Positions 28,201-36,070 are shown, numbered from the stretch's first letter. The stretch is 64,000 nt of DNA from Siphonodentalium dalli (GCA_032622095.1 CP136061.1:55005762-55069761), one strand, 5' to 3'. The notes: a model not told the origin generated them from the letters alone. Numbers and translations: made by a program.

Positions 28201-28911
28201 ATCACACCATTACTCCAGGATGAATAATGCTCAGCCGTAGTTTCATTGGTCTTATTCGTGTGAGTAGTAATTAAAAGTTTCACTGTGGCTGGATTTCGCG
28301 GGGATTTCTTGAGTTTGACTTCACAAGAGCTGGACCAACTGTGATTTGAGTTTGAATGGCTTAAAGCCAAACGAGGATCAAAATGAGAATTACCTCTGGC
28401 GACCAGTCGATTCCTTAAAATAATTATGGTTTCAACACTAGTCTACTCTAGATTGCCATACTGCCCATACTGGCCATAGCCTAGGCTGGCCAATTAATGA
28501 ATTATGACGAGGGCTGTGCCTGTAGTGTAAATTGTAATCCGTTATCGTAAACATAAACATTGGGAGTGTGTATCTAAATTCTAAACTGATACACTGCCAT
28601 TGTCCGATTGAGCTGCAACACATAACATTAGTGATGTTGGTCTGACATACAATGATTTGACAGAAACTATCGTTGCCAACTTGTTTTGTTTACTTTCGCA
28701 TTTTTCGGCTTTTTCCACGGTGGCGAGGCGTGACACATGGATGGGAATAAACGTTTAACTAATGTGTTTTATTAGAAAATAATTAATTTTCTCGCATTCT
28801 CTTGTCATCTCCGTTATATTTCCAACAAAAAAATGTTACCTTATTCGTTGGATTTGACCGTAGTCTCTTGAAAATCGTGTTAATATCTGGCTTCGAAGGT
28901 AGAACTTCCAT
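4051..28911 (-). CDS. ARFGAP2/3: ArfGAP2/3-type ADP-ribosylation factor GTPase-activating protein, 10 exons, 3' end outside window
   Basis: The protein stimulates GTP hydrolysis on Arf1 at Golgi/COPI membranes (family knowledge). The exons join without phase conflict into 463 codons: 28840-28911, 22380-22571, 18664-18795, 15496-15531, 10346-10529, 8469-8596, 6570-6712, 5862-5999, 5201-5377, 4051-4239. Residues about 15-140 form the ArfGAP domain: a zinc finger CFDC-x16-CIDC (Cys 26, 29, 46, 49), then the catalytic arginine at about residue 54 in HRHLGVHL, then FFRQHG. Downstream, [27 protein letters not shown] and FSGPPKYKDSPFS match the ArfGAP2/3 branch rather than ArfGAP1 or SMAP. Vertebrate members have about 515-520 residues, so the last 60-100 are missing; I found no matching exon in 1-4050. 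Introns total more than 23 kb and are full of MITEs. Paralogue 2 and paralogue 3 cannot be separated; many invertebrates have one gene. Confidence 0.95.
4681..5119. mobile_element. Two-hairpin MITE of the CAAGCCTGCAAATAG family (ArfGAP intron 9)
   Basis: Ends CAAGCCTGCAAATAGTGTG and its inverse; flanks AACATTGC and AAAATTGC agree at 7 of 8 bases. Two internal palindromes are built from TTTGCAGAATGAGGTCCCC-like arms. Same family as 15693-15844. Confidence 0.7.
5201..5377 (-). CDS. ARFGAP2/3: ArfGAP exon 9
   Basis: One base completes an Arg codon, followed by 58 codons beginning [18 protein letters not shown] and ending MFSGPP. This matches the SHSVLSEMQVIEQETP and ASGPPKYKDNP landmarks of the family. 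The donor AA|GTATGT leaves a Lys codon completed in exon 10. Confidence 0.94.
5862..5999 (-). CDS. ARFGAP2/3: ArfGAP exon 8
   Basis: Encodes [20 protein letters not shown] and then [13 protein letters not shown], both hallmark ArfGAP2/3 segments. The polypyrimidine tract of its acceptor is a pure (CT)n microsatellite (plus strand 6002-6021). An AG seven bases downstream would cause an immediate stop and is therefore unlikely to be used. Donor GTAAAT, phase 2. Confidence 0.95.
6002..6021. repeat. (GA)n microsatellite forming a polypyrimidine tract
   Basis: The dinucleotide run ends directly at the exon 8 acceptor; on the minus strand it is (CT)n followed by CAG|GGCTCAG. Length variation could change splicing strength (inference). 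Confidence 0.85.
6189..6206. repeat. C homopolymer
   Basis: A run of C interrupted once by T, in ArfGAP intron 7, within an otherwise unrecognised stretch. Confidence 0.8.
6570..6712 (-). CDS. ARFGAP2/3: ArfGAP exon 7
   Basis: Starts [20 protein letters not shown], the conserved GLGAQKV/F-x-E-I-E region, and ends in an acidic EEEEKN run. Forty-seven codons plus two bases. The donor GTAAGT was chosen over the GT two bases upstream because only it restores the frame into exon 8. Confidence 0.93.
6834..7405 (+). mobile_element. Diverged, truncated Helitron-like element
   Basis: Begins TGAAGGTGTCAATAACACTG after an A, matching the constant 5' end of the family described at 30857-35137. The core 'AAATCCAAGATGGCTGCTGG' unit has diverged to a different spacing. 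No 3' CTAA end is found. Confidence 0.6.
8469..8596 (-). CDS. ARFGAP2/3: ArfGAP exon 6
   Basis: Two bases complete the Asp codon, then 42 codons: [20 protein letters not shown] followed by a lysine-rich [12 protein letters not shown], which corresponds to the IIGKKKPAAAKKG stretch of the family. Donor GTAAGT, phase 0. Confidence 0.93.
8655..8800. repeat. Tandem duplication, about 75 bp
   Basis: Two imperfect copies of a segment containing GGCAGA-AGCTGCTAACTTT and ATTCACCAG, in intron 5 just outside exon 6. Confidence 0.55.
9434..10243. mobile_element. 810-bp TIR element inserted in a CAAGCC-family MITE
   Basis: Terminal inverted repeats CAGACTTTCATTTTT are flanked by AATGCT on both sides (9428-9433, 10244-10249), a 6-bp duplication. 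The split host MITE is readable on either side (about 9345-9433 and 10244-10320). The interior has higher GC and repeated GCGATCGC-like words. No transposase; the 135-codon open frame in it has no recognisable domain. Confidence 0.75.
10346..10529 (-). CDS. ARFGAP2/3: ArfGAP exon 5
   Basis: This exon has 61 codons plus one base. It encodes a hydrophilic linker that includes [11 protein letters not shown], equivalent to the KDSDFFxEHT motif of vertebrate ArfGAP2. Acceptor TTTTACAG; donor GTATTT in phase 1. The split codon G|AT (Asp) is completed by exon 6. Confidence 0.93.
10909..11310. mobile_element. Two-hairpin MITE, CAAGCC family (intron 4)
   Basis: Starts CAAGACTGCAAATAGTGTGT and contains two palindromes around GAATGAGGTCCCCAGAGGGT-type arms, as in 4681-5119. 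Outer boundaries are uncertain at the right end. Confidence 0.65.
11856..12292. mobile_element. TTAA-flanked MITE with two cruciform hairpins
   Basis: TIR CCCTTTACCCAACA at both ends, TTAA on each side (11852-11855, 12293-12296). Inside are two near-perfect palindromes (about 11919-11985 and 12200-12268) of the form CCAATGCATTCTCTTATATA ... inverse. TTAA targeting is typical of piggyBac-type transposition; assignment to that superfamily is inference. Confidence 0.8.
12676..12917. mobile_element. Related TTAA-type MITE, degraded
   Basis: CCCTTTCATGACTGG at the left and TCATGAAAGAGTTAA at the right, with one full and one partial copy of the ATTCTCTTATAT hairpin. The left target has become TTAC. 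Confidence 0.6.
13046..13224. mobile_element. Fold-back MITE, TACAGTRATGCCC family
   Basis: An almost perfect palindrome: TACAGTGATGCCC ... GGATTTAGTCGGAAATATGG ... inverse ... GGGCATTACTGTA. Other copies are at 23677-23893, 44816-44971, 45190-45741, 46194-46303 and 57905-58040. Confidence 0.8.
13610..14655. mobile_element. TTAA-type MITE (CCCTTTCTATACTAAAT family) split by another element
   Basis: The left end CCCTTCTATACTAAATGGAT and right end GAGTATTTATTATTAGAAATTGTTAA match the intact copy at 22730-22964. The middle is occupied by the element at about 13730-14472. Confidence 0.6.
13730..14472. mobile_element. TATCCCCCGCC element with about four tandem units
   Basis: TATCCCCCGCC at the left and GGCGGGGGATA at the right form the TIR. 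The interior repeats a unit of 150-175 bp containing GGTTTGCGAACTCGTTCTAG, TTTGAAATCCGTTGACATTT and GTGACGTCGTC. Confidence 0.65.
15214..15444. mobile_element. TTAA-flanked hairpin MITE (intron 4)
   Basis: CCCTTTCATGATGAG ... TCATGGAAGAG between TTAA duplications (15210-15213, 15445-15448), with two ATTCTCTTATATATGCGAG hairpins. It ends only 51 bases downstream of microexon 4 (in the direction of transcription). Confidence 0.75.
15496..15531 (-). CDS. ARFGAP2/3: ArfGAP exon 4, a 36-nt microexon
   Basis: Twelve codons ([12 protein letters not shown]) lie between acceptor CTGCCAG and donor GTCAGT. Both ends are phase 0, so the protein stays in frame with or without it. The residues suit the HGTDLWID-like stretch that follows the ArfGAP domain in ArfGAP2/3. 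Support is splice-site geometry and family position only; RNA evidence is lacking. Confidence 0.72.
15693..15844. mobile_element. One-hairpin hAT MITE, 152 bp, with intact target duplication
   Basis: TIR CAAGCCTTGAAATAGTGTGT on both ends and CTAGATTC duplicated exactly at 15685-15692 and 15845-15852. The 8-bp duplication identifies the CAAGCC family as hAT-mobilised. Confidence 0.85.
16265..16364. mobile_element. Deleted copy of the CAAGCC-family MITE
   Basis: Left arm CAAGTCTGCAAATAG and right arm GACACACTATTTGCAGGTTG survive; the loop and part of the left arm are lost. Confidence 0.6.
16365..17640. other. Intron 3 interior, nothing recognised
   Basis: AT-rich, no exon on either strand with matching splice sites, no complete repeat family identified. 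Confidence 0.4.
17641..17779. mobile_element. 5'-truncated TTAA-type hairpin MITE
   Basis: Contains the ATTCTCTTATATATGAGAGG hairpin and the right end AGCTCCAGTCATAGAAGGG before TTAA; the left TIR is missing. Confidence 0.55.
18664..18795 (-). CDS. ARFGAP2/3: ArfGAP exon 3
   Basis: This exon has 44 codons, phase 0 to phase 0. It begins [13 protein letters not shown] and continues through [14 protein letters not shown], the end of the ArfGAP domain. Acceptor CCTACAG, donor GTATAA. The residues after NANA match the family order exactly (A/T-FFRQHG). Confidence 0.96.
18850..19325. mobile_element. TTAA-type MITE with four hairpins in tandem
   Basis: Four successive palindromes (about 18915-18981, 19012-19083, 19110-19180, 19207-19279) are separated by GGTCAAGTTAAATATTGTTA spacers. 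Other copies have one or two hairpins, so this one has expanded by duplicating hairpin plus spacer. It begins about 55 bp upstream of exon 3 (in the direction of transcription). Confidence 0.7.
19330..19565. mobile_element. TTAA-type MITE copy (CTATACTAAAT family), degraded
   Basis: Retains CAGTTATAAATGTACA, the AATAAGTTCAACAAAC hairpin and the right end TATTTAGTATAGAAAGGGTTA. Confidence 0.5.
19930..21333. other. Intron 2 interior, mostly unrecognised
   Basis: Holds one decayed copy (20385-20515) of the CAGCCCTTTTAATTCAG hAT MITE. Otherwise AT-rich sequence with no supported exon. Confidence 0.4.
21335..21349 (-). other. Duplicated exon 2 splice donor (decoy)
   Basis: On the minus strand this reads AATGCA|GTAAGTTAT, identical over 15 bases to the true junction at 22371-22385: six exon bases plus nine intron bases. 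It lies 1,036 bp downstream of the used donor. Confidence 0.85.
21350..22370 (+). mobile_element. 5'-truncated LINE, antisense in ArfGAP intron 2
   Basis: The element encodes the C-terminal end of a non-LTR retrotransposon polyprotein (stop at 21994-21996), with [20 protein letters not shown] and a [18 protein letters not shown] zinc-binding motif typical of the region after the reverse transcriptase in CR1/L2-like LINEs. A 370-bp 3' UTR and a poly(A) tract (22360-22370) follow. ATAACTTACTGCATT occurs exactly at 21335-21349 and 22371-22385, a 15-bp target-site duplication. The open frame continues left of 21350 to an ATG at 21274, but by this reading those codons are host sequence. The target was the exon 2 splice donor, so the junction now exists twice. 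Confidence 0.9.
22380..22571 (-). CDS. ARFGAP2/3: ArfGAP exon 2 (zinc finger and arginine finger)
   Basis: This exon has 64 codons, phase 0 to phase 0. It carries the complete C4 zinc finger and the invariant catalytic arginine, and ends QVGGNANA. The acceptor is TTTTGTAG and the donor is a perfect GTAAGT. A LINE poly(A) tract abuts the intron only nine bases past this donor; the donor itself is duplicated at the far end of the LINE (see the LINE entry). Confidence 0.97.
22730..22964. mobile_element. Intact TTAA-flanked MITE, 235 bp (intron 1)
   Basis: Inverted ends CCCTTTCTATACTAAAT and ATTTAGTACAGAAAGGG lie between TTAA at 22726-22729 and 22965-22968. Confidence 0.75.
23677..23893. mobile_element. 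Fold-back MITE with about 95-bp near-perfect arms
   Basis: The arms meet at CTCTCACCGAGAG (about 23780-23792). This is the best-preserved full copy of the TACAGTRATGCCC family. Confidence 0.85.
23962..24084. mobile_element. hAT MITE, CAGCCCTYTTAATTCAG family, 123 bp
   Basis: CAGCCCTCTTAATTCAG ... CAATTATGAAGGCTG, with TATTAT directly on both sides. Near-identical to 25831-25953. Confidence 0.75.
24587..25766. mobile_element. hAT element, 1180 bp, nested
   Basis: TAGGGCTGGGCGATAT ... ATACCGCCCAGCACTA ends, with GCTGGGTG duplicated exactly (24579-24586, 25767-25774). No intact transposase. The 128-codon open frame inside has no recognisable domain. Confidence 0.85.
25831..25953. mobile_element. 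hAT MITE, 123 bp, nested
   Basis: CAGCCCTTTTAATTCAG ... AATTATGAGGGCTG with ATTACTTT duplicated exactly (25823-25830, 25954-25961). Confidence 0.88.
27108..27130. repeat. G homopolymer, about 23 bases
   Basis: Uninterrupted G run in intron 1. The exact length is prone to sequencing error. Confidence 0.8.
27242..27503. mobile_element. MITE with TAGTCCAACAAATTAGAC ends
   Basis: Long inverted ends (about 55 bp, imperfect), with TATTACAC on both sides (27234-27241, 27505-27512) and one extra A at the right junction. Probably hAT. Confidence 0.7.
28034..28839. other. Intron 1, promoter-proximal part, nothing recognised
   Basis: A half copy of the CAGCCC hAT MITE lies at about 27975-28033. The remainder shows no supported exon or repeat. 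Confidence 0.35.
28840..28911 (-). CDS. ARFGAP2/3: ArfGAP exon 1 (start codon)
   Basis: This exon gives 24 codons beginning [19 protein letters not shown], equivalent to the N-terminal helix of ArfGAP2/3. The ATG context is AAG-ATG-G, a good Kozak match. It ends in phase 0 at donor GTAACA. The 5' UTR boundary is not defined by the sequence. Confidence 0.92.
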
Positions 28912-29040
28912 CTTGCTGACGTTCCTTAAAGTCACATGACCAAAGATCCGGATAAAACGTATCGCAGCCAGTCATTGGTCAAAAAGGAAAGGCGTCTTCT
29001 AAAAGATCACATATTGATTTATATCGTACTCACTTGTATT
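28912..29040 (-). promoter_or_regulatory. Probable ArfGAP 5' UTR and promoter
   Basis: The sequence immediately upstream of the ATG contains a GTCACATGAC E-box-like word (28931-28941) and an inverted CCAAT box (ATTGG, 28974-28978). There is no clear TATA box. Position relative to exon 1 is the main argument. A hAT MITE begins at 29082, so the compact promoter probably lies between these points. Confidence 0.4.
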
Positions 29041-29081
29041 GTCTTCGTACCCTGCTAAAATTATAATCAATCTCTTGAACA

Positions 29082-29317
29082 CACAGGGGCCTGTACGTAA
29101 CGCGCTCCGCCCCCCTTTTGCGCTGCCCATATACGCCGCTTATATATATACGCGCCTGCTTCACGCTAATGGTAGTATGATAGACATTATAGATATTATA
29201 CTAAAATAATGTCTATATTATACTACTATTAGCGTGAAGCAGGCGCGTATATAGCAGCGGCGTATATGGGCAGCGCAAAAGGGGAGCGGACAGCGGAGCG
29301 CGTTACAGGCCCCTGTG
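29082..29317. mobile_element. Fold-back hAT MITE upstream of the ArfGAP promoter
   Basis: Ends CACAGGGGCCTGTA and TACAGGCCCCTGTG, arms about 95 bp, GC-rich (ACGCGCCTGCTTCACGCTAA). CTTGAACA is duplicated exactly at 29074-29081 and 29318-29325. Confidence 0.88.
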
Positions 29318-29582
29318 CTTGAACATCATAACAGAGAAATCCCGCAACCATCAATCATCAAGGAACTACTGAAGCTCTACGACATAGGGTGGCTCACCCC
29401 TCCCCAACTTTGGTTTTCAACAATTGGAAATTGCATTCCTTACACAGCGGGGAGCGGGACGATTCAGCACAGGGCAGATTCGGGCTTTTCGGTCCAGTTA
29501 GATTCGGCGCGGCCTTAAATGTTGATTACATCTTGGGGGTTTTGACATAGTCTATGGTTTTGATTGCCTTTGATGTTGGGAC

Positions 29583-29838
29583 TATGGGAAGCCAAATTGA
29601 CATTTAATAAATAATTGAGCTTTTTATAAAAGCGAAATAAGGATTTTCTAATAACGCTTAAGCGCAATAGGGGAAGATATAATTGCGTTAAAAGTGCAAT
29701 AAGGAAATATCCGATTTCGCTTTTAAAAGCGCAATAAGGAATATCTTATTGCGCTTAAGAGCAATAAGAAATATTATTAGAGATTCCTTATTGTGCTTAA
29801 ACTCAATTATACATTAAATGTCAATTTGGCTTCCCATA
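29583..29838. mobile_element. TATGGGAAGCC element with GCGCTTAA-type array
   Basis: TIR TATGGGAAGCCAAATTGACA on both ends, with TGGGAC duplicated at 29577-29582 and 29839-29844. The interior consists of tandem words of the form TTAAGCGCAATAAGGAA. Confidence 0.8.
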
Positions 29839-29844
29839 TGGGAC

Positions 29845-30761
29845 CGGTCTTTTGATGACAATCATGGGGATTATATTATTATGTACTTAACGTTTTACTG
29901 GCAACAATATTAACGGATATATGTATATAGTAATAAAAACACATCAACATATTCAAATAATATGAATATATACATTTTACATGATAGAACATCCGAAAAT
30001 TCATTGATTAAAAACAGTGTACATATTAAACATAGCCTATATGTACAACTTTATTATCAACTTTCTCACAGACAAATCACGGGTAAGAAATTATATAGCA
30101 TATTATATATAACAAAACGTTCAAATCATAAGATCAAAATATAATATAAACTAGAGCAATGATACCCTTTAAACACTTTAATTAAAATTTAAAATGTTCT
30201 ATTATAATAATAAAATAACATACAACAGAAAAATATATATAAACATCCAAATATCCTACTGATAAAAACATTTTTAGGTGAGAAGATTCGGTCCAAACCA
30301 TGGGCCGAATCGTCCCTGCGTGCCGACTCTTCCCCGACCCAACATTAGTCACAGGTGACGCTCCATTTGGACACCCGTTCGTTGGTTTTTACGAACGGGC
30401 GTTGTAATGTTTTGGTTAAAAGTAGTGCAGGGCCGCTATATTTTCTAGAGAACAGACTGTTGCGTTTGCCGAATCGGCGAATGGGGTTCCAATCGAATGC
30501 ACCGCTGGCTCAACAATGGCCGAGGATGAAATTTGTGCTTGCGAATTTCGCGTTATTTACACCCTAAATAGTTATTATTACACAATTATTTCTGCGATAG
30601 CTATTGCAGGAATATGCGAGCAACATACTGGCATAAACCGTTGTATCATTTCGACTGATGGAGGTTTTGTGAGTCGTTGCAATTCTAATTCTGTTCACCA
30701 AATTTCGAGTTACGCAGTTAGAAATAAAAATTAGCTGATTAGAATTCAATTAGATTCACAA
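29845..30761. other. Intergenic, nothing recognised
   Basis: AT-rich to about 30280, then a moderately GC-rich stretch (30280-30560) without an exon that I can support. Confidence 0.35.
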
Positions 30762-30856
30762 TTTGGGTGCGTCGAAATACCAAGCTGAAGAAATATAACG
30801 CAGAAAATGACACTTAAAGCATGTTTTGTGGTGTGTAATGAAGAAATAAACCATAA

Positions 30857-33800
30857 TGAAAGTGTCAATGACACTGTAGCTCAACTTGGAAAGGGAATAA
30901 TTTAATGTATTACAGTCAATGGAGCGATTAGGAATGTGGAAAGTTGAATGTCTAATACTAGTTTATAGACATGAAGAGAAAAGTAAAATCCAAGATGGCT
31001 GCTGGCGGCCATGTTTTCGGCCGAATGACCCCAAAATGATTGTATCCCATCTACATGTCATCGTTAACATCCATGAGAAATTTTATGACGATCAGACTAA
31101 AGGTACGACCTGTAGCCTATGCTAAAGGATTTAGTCATACAAAGAGTAAAATCCAAGATGGCTGCTGGCTAGTGCTGGGCGGTATTTCGGTATACCGATT
31201 ATAATCGGTAAGATTTTCAATACCGTTACCGTTACCGTCATTCTTTTCCATAATCGGTAAACCTTGAAGACGGTATTATCGCGGTTACATGTCATACAGG
31301 CACATTACGGAGTATATTGTGGTTTTCCTTTGTCGGGATACAAAGAAATTACTTCGTTTCTATACACAGTATTTCATCGAAATCATAATTAAGAGGTAGC
31401 GAGTTTGTGTCAGGAGACAGCGTTGCTGTAAATTGGGCTGAGGTAGCTACTAGTGTTGCGGATTCTGTTTACCAAGTCATCCGCGAAATTGGCGCGAATA
31501 TATTTCAAGATTTACGTTGTGTACCCCATGCACGTGCTCATCGACAATTTTAAAATGACTAGTCCATTTCAATGATTGGCGTGTGCAAGTTTATGCAACG
31601 CCCTTTATGTGTATTCATCCCATGTTGCATTATCTTTTAGTTGGAAAAAACTGTTCAATCTTCACTCATGTCACTTCTTTCCCCATGTCATTTCCAAACA
31701 AAATGTATTCCTTCGCTACCTGGGACAAAACCCAGCCCAACATTATATTGCAAGGTATGATTGCATCATTCTGCGCTATTTTTTATCGACCGAATTTATG
31801 GGGCAGCTCATTATTTCAAGGGTGTTATCGAGTGGGAATAAATGATCACATTCATAAACCGGGATTTAAAAGTATGATTATAATAATTCAACGGGAAGTC
31901 AATAATAGTTCTAGAAGTTAAATACTTTGGAAGTAATAAACTTTATTTCCCGGCATTTAATAAAAGCATTGTACTTATTCTTAAGTTATTCACACCCGGC
32001 GGAACATTCCAATATCAACATCACAGCACGTGCTCTGCAAGTCGGCACTGTCAGTGGGGGATTGTTTCAAAGCTCTTGGGTGTATCCGGCTTCGCTGAAT
32101 GATGCTTGCATTAAGTTGCATAAATCGCAATTATTACGTGTATTTAAGATCAGCTCATGAATCCATGCTTGCAGATAATGATACATTCATTGATTGCAAT
32201 CCATAATTTAATAAAACGGAGCGTACATTTCCTTATTTTATGTAATCTGTAGCGATTAGATTTTCCTCCATAAACAGTCGATCTGTGCACCAAACGAATG
32301 CTACTAAACGGGGGTTTTAAGGAATTAGTTTAAATAATCGGTAATACCGTATACCGCGGTATTATTTTAGGATTACCGCGGTATTTTTATGCTTAAATAC
32401 CGCCCAGCACTACTGCTGGCGGCCATGTTTTTTGGCCGAATGACACCAAAATGACTCGTTCCCATCTACATGTCATTATTAACATCTATGACAAATTTTA
32501 TGACGATCAGACTAAAGGTACGACCTGTAGCCCATGCTAAAGAATTTAGTCATACAAAGAGTAAAATCCAATATTAACAACCATGACAAATTTCATGATG
32601 ATCAGACGAACAGTACGACCTGTGGCCCATGCTAATGGATTAAATTTTGAAATCCAAGATGGCCACTGGCGGCCATGTTTTTTGTCCGAATGACCCCAAA
32701 ATGACTCGTTCCCATTTACATTCCAATTTCAACAGCCATGACAAATTTTATGATGATCAGACTAAATGTACGACCTGTAGCCCGTGCTAAAGGATTTAGT
32801 CATACAAAGAGTAAAATCAAAGATGGCTGCTGGCGGCCATGTTTTTCTGCCGAATGACCCCAAAATTACTCGTTCCCATTTACATTCCAATTTCAACAGC
32901 CATGACAAATTTTATGATGATCAGACTAAAGGTACGACCTGTAGCCCGTGCTAAAGGATTTAGTCATACAAAGAGTAAAATCAAAGAGGGCTGCTGGCGG
33001 CCATGTTTTTCTGCCGAATGACCCCAAAATGACTCGTTCCCATCTACATGTCATTATTAACATTCACGACAAATTTTATGATGATCAGACTAAAGGTACA
33101 ACCTGTAGCCCGTGCTAAAGGATTTAGTCATACAAAGAGTAAAATCCAAGATGGCTGCTGGCGACCATGTTTTTTGGCCGAATGACCCCAAAATTACTCG
33201 TTCCCATCTACATGTCATTATTAACATTCTTGACAAATTTTATGATGATCAGACGAACAGTACGACCTGTGGCCCGTGCTAATGGATTAAATTTTGAAAT
33301 CCAAGATGGCCACTGGCGGCCATGTTTATTGGCCGAATGACCCCAAAATTACTCGTTCCCATCTACATTCCAATTTCAACAGCCATGACAAATTTTATGA
33401 TGATCAGACTAAAGGTACGGCCTGTAGCCCGTGCTAAAGGATTTAGTCATACAAAGAGTAAAATCCAAGATGGCTGCTGGCGGCCATGTTTTTTGGCCGA
33501 TTGTCCCCAAAATGACTCGTTCCCATCTACATGTCATTATTAACATTCTTGACAAATTTTATGATGATCAGACTAAAAGTAGGACCTGTAGCCCGTGCTA
33601 AAGGATTTAGTCATACAAAGAGTAAAATCCAAGATGGCTGCTGGCGGCCATGTTTTTTGGCCGAATGACCCCAAAATGACTCGTTCCCATCTACATGTCA
33701 ATATTAACATCCATGACAAATTTGATGATGATCAGACTAAAGGTACGACCTGTAGCCCGTGCTAAAGAATTTAGTCATACAAAGAGTAAAATCCAAGAAG

Positions 33801-35137
33801 GCTGCTGGCCGCCATGTTTTTTGGCCGAATGACCCCAAAATTACTCGTTCCCATCTACATGTCAATATTAACATCCATGACAAATTTCATGTTGATCAGA
33901 CGAACAGTACGACCTGTGGCCCGTGCTAATGGATTGAATTTTGAAATCCAAGATGGCCGCTGGCGGCCATGTTTTTTGTCCGAATGACCCCAAAATGACT
34001 CGTTCCCATCTACATTCCAATTTCAACAGCCATGACAAATTTTATGATGATCGGACTAAAGGTACGACCTGTAGCCCGTGCTAAAGGATTTAGTCATACA
34101 AAGAGTAAAATCCAAGATGGCTGCTGGCGGCCATGTTTTTTGGCCGAATGACCCCAAAATCACTCGTTCCCATCTACATGTCAATATTAACATCCATGAC
34201 AAATTTGATGATGATCAGACTAAAGGTACGACCTGTAGCCTGTGCTAAAGAATTTAGTCATACAAAGAGTAAAATCAAAGAAGGCTGCTGGCCGCCATGT
34301 TTTTTGGCCGAATGACCCCAAAATTACTCGTTCCCATCTACATGTCAATATTAACATCCATGACAAATTTCATGATGATCAGACGAACAGTACGACCTCT
34401 GGCCCGTGCTAATGGATTCAATTTTGAAATCCAAGATGGCCGCTGGCGGCCATGTTTTTTGTCCGAATGACCCCAAAATGACTCGTTCCCATCTACATTC
34501 CAATTTCAACAGCCATGACAAATTTTATGATGATCGGACTAAAGGTACGACCTGTAGCCCGTGCTAAAGGATTTAGTCATACAAAGAGTGAAATCAAAGA
34601 TGCCTGCTGGCGGCCATGTTTTTTGGCCGAATGACCCCAAAATGACTCGTTCCCATCTACATGTCATTATTAACATTCATGACAAATTTTATGATGATCA
34701 GACTAAAAGTACGACCTGTAGCCCGTGCTAAAGAATTTAGTCATACAAAGAGTAAAATCCAAGATGGCTGCTGGCGGCCATGTTTTTGGGCTGAATGACC
34801 CCAAAATTACTCGTTCCCATCTACATGTCAATATTAACATCCATGACAAATTTCATGACGATCAGACAAACAGTACGCCCTGTAGCCCGTGCTAATGGAT
34901 TGAATTTTGAAATGCAAGATGGCCACTGGCGGCCATGTTTTTTTACCGAATGACCCCAAAATTAATCATTCTGGTCTAAATGTTGATGTCAACAGCTATG
35001 ACAAATTTCATAATGATCCGACCAAAGGTACGACCTGTAGACTGCATTGTTGACGCCTTACGTACACACGCACACACGGACGACGGACGACAAAGCCATG
35101 GCAATAGCTCAAACTTTACAAAGTAAAGTTGAGCTAA
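30857..35137 (+). mobile_element. Helitron-like element with a 164-bp tandem core (about 17 units), 4.3 kb
   Basis: The 5' end is A|TGAAAGTGTCAATGACAC; the 3' end is a hairpin (CTTTACAAAGTAAAG) followed by GAGCTAA|T. The core repeats a 164-bp unit (spacing measured between 33465 and 33629) in two alternating variants: one with ACTAAAGGTACGACCTGTAG, one with ACGAACAGTACGACCTGTGG. There is no flanking duplication, and an empty-site paralogue (35890-36070) shows clean insertion between A and T. The hairpin-CTAA end and AT target are Helitron traits; the tandem core recalls bivalve pearl/HINE elements. Open frames across the units are an artefact of the repeat, not proteins. No Rep/helicase is present. 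Confidence 0.75.
31170..32412. mobile_element. hAT element, 1243 bp, inside the Helitron-like array
   Basis: TAGTGCTGGGCGGTATTT ... AAATACCGCCCAGCACTA ends; CTGCTGGC duplicated exactly (31162-31169, 32413-32420) within one array unit. It therefore inserted after array formation. Transposase is absent or decayed. Confidence 0.9.
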
Positions 35138-35245
35138 TAATGCAACATGACGTGATTTTATTTGAGTTTTGATGACATAGCGAGTGTAAAAGTAGAAAAC
35201 AGTGTGGCGATTGCGAAAACTTCAGCTTGGTATTTCGTCATTCAC

Positions 35246-35889
35246 AGGTACTGCTTGGTTCATCAGTGATAGGTGATAATTAATTTTCGTGAACATAATT
35301 ACAGCACTACGCGGCAGAGCCTTTGTTTCTGATTAATTACCGATGTGCGATCGCGGATTACTCTGGTTTACCGAAAAGATTTCAGGGATGTTTTGACAGT
35401 GATATTCAAGCAACGTACATGATTCTAATATATACTCCTAGTTTTTGTGTGAATTGATCGCCTAGGAAGTTCCAAATGTCGATCTAACTCAATTTCAATC
35501 TGTTTTACTCCATTTAAACCAATTTTCCAATTTCAATAATTAAACAATTTCAATAATCAATTTTACTCAATGATGATAGAAACGCCCTTTATTCCGTGCA
35601 CCATATCAGACATTTGTTTTCAAATCAAATAAGAAACGCACTTTGTAAATTTAATCAGTTTTCCAAATCAAATAAAAAAATAAATAAATATTAAATGATA
35701 ATATGAAACGATCTTTATTTCTACCATACAAGGCAATAATAAATAAAGCACAAAGTCACATAACTCCCCCTTAAATGTGGGTAAATGCGCCAAGAAAACT
35801 GATCTCAAGTGCAAAATAAGTGTCAAGAAGGCACAGCACTATAAACTTATATCAGTGCAAAATAAGTGCCAAGAAGGTACAGCACTATA
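35246..35889. other. Spacer between two Helitron-like elements
   Basis: AT-rich; a short direct repeat (CAGTGCAAAATAAGTGCCAA and relative) occurs at about 35810-35890. No gene. Confidence 0.4.
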
Positions 35890-36070
35890 CATTGTTTTCT
35901 ACTTTTAGTCTTTTACGCTCGCTATGTCATCAAAACTCAAATAAAATCACGTCATGGTGCATTATTATGGTTTATTTCTTCATTATACACCACAAAACAT
36001 GCTTTAAGTGTCATTTTCCGCCTTAGTTTTATTCAGCTTGTTTCTGCTTGGTATTTCGACGTTCCGCACA
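35890..36070 (-). repeat. Empty-site paralogue of the 30857-35137 insertion site
   Basis: The reverse complement matches 30765-30856 joined directly to 35138-35205, including GAAATAAACCATAATAATGC across the junction, without the Helitron-like element. Confidence 0.8.

Noticed and set aside
31576-31921. Overlapping 89- and 112-codon frames
   Set aside because: Inside a hAT element with no recognised transposase residues; the related inverted copy at 24230-26600 does not keep the frames open.
32839-34315. Open frames of 60-73 codons repeated through the array, all translating to similar peptides
   Set aside because: They are translations of the same 164-bp non-coding tandem unit, appear in several frames and on both strands in other copies, and lack conserved starts or stops.
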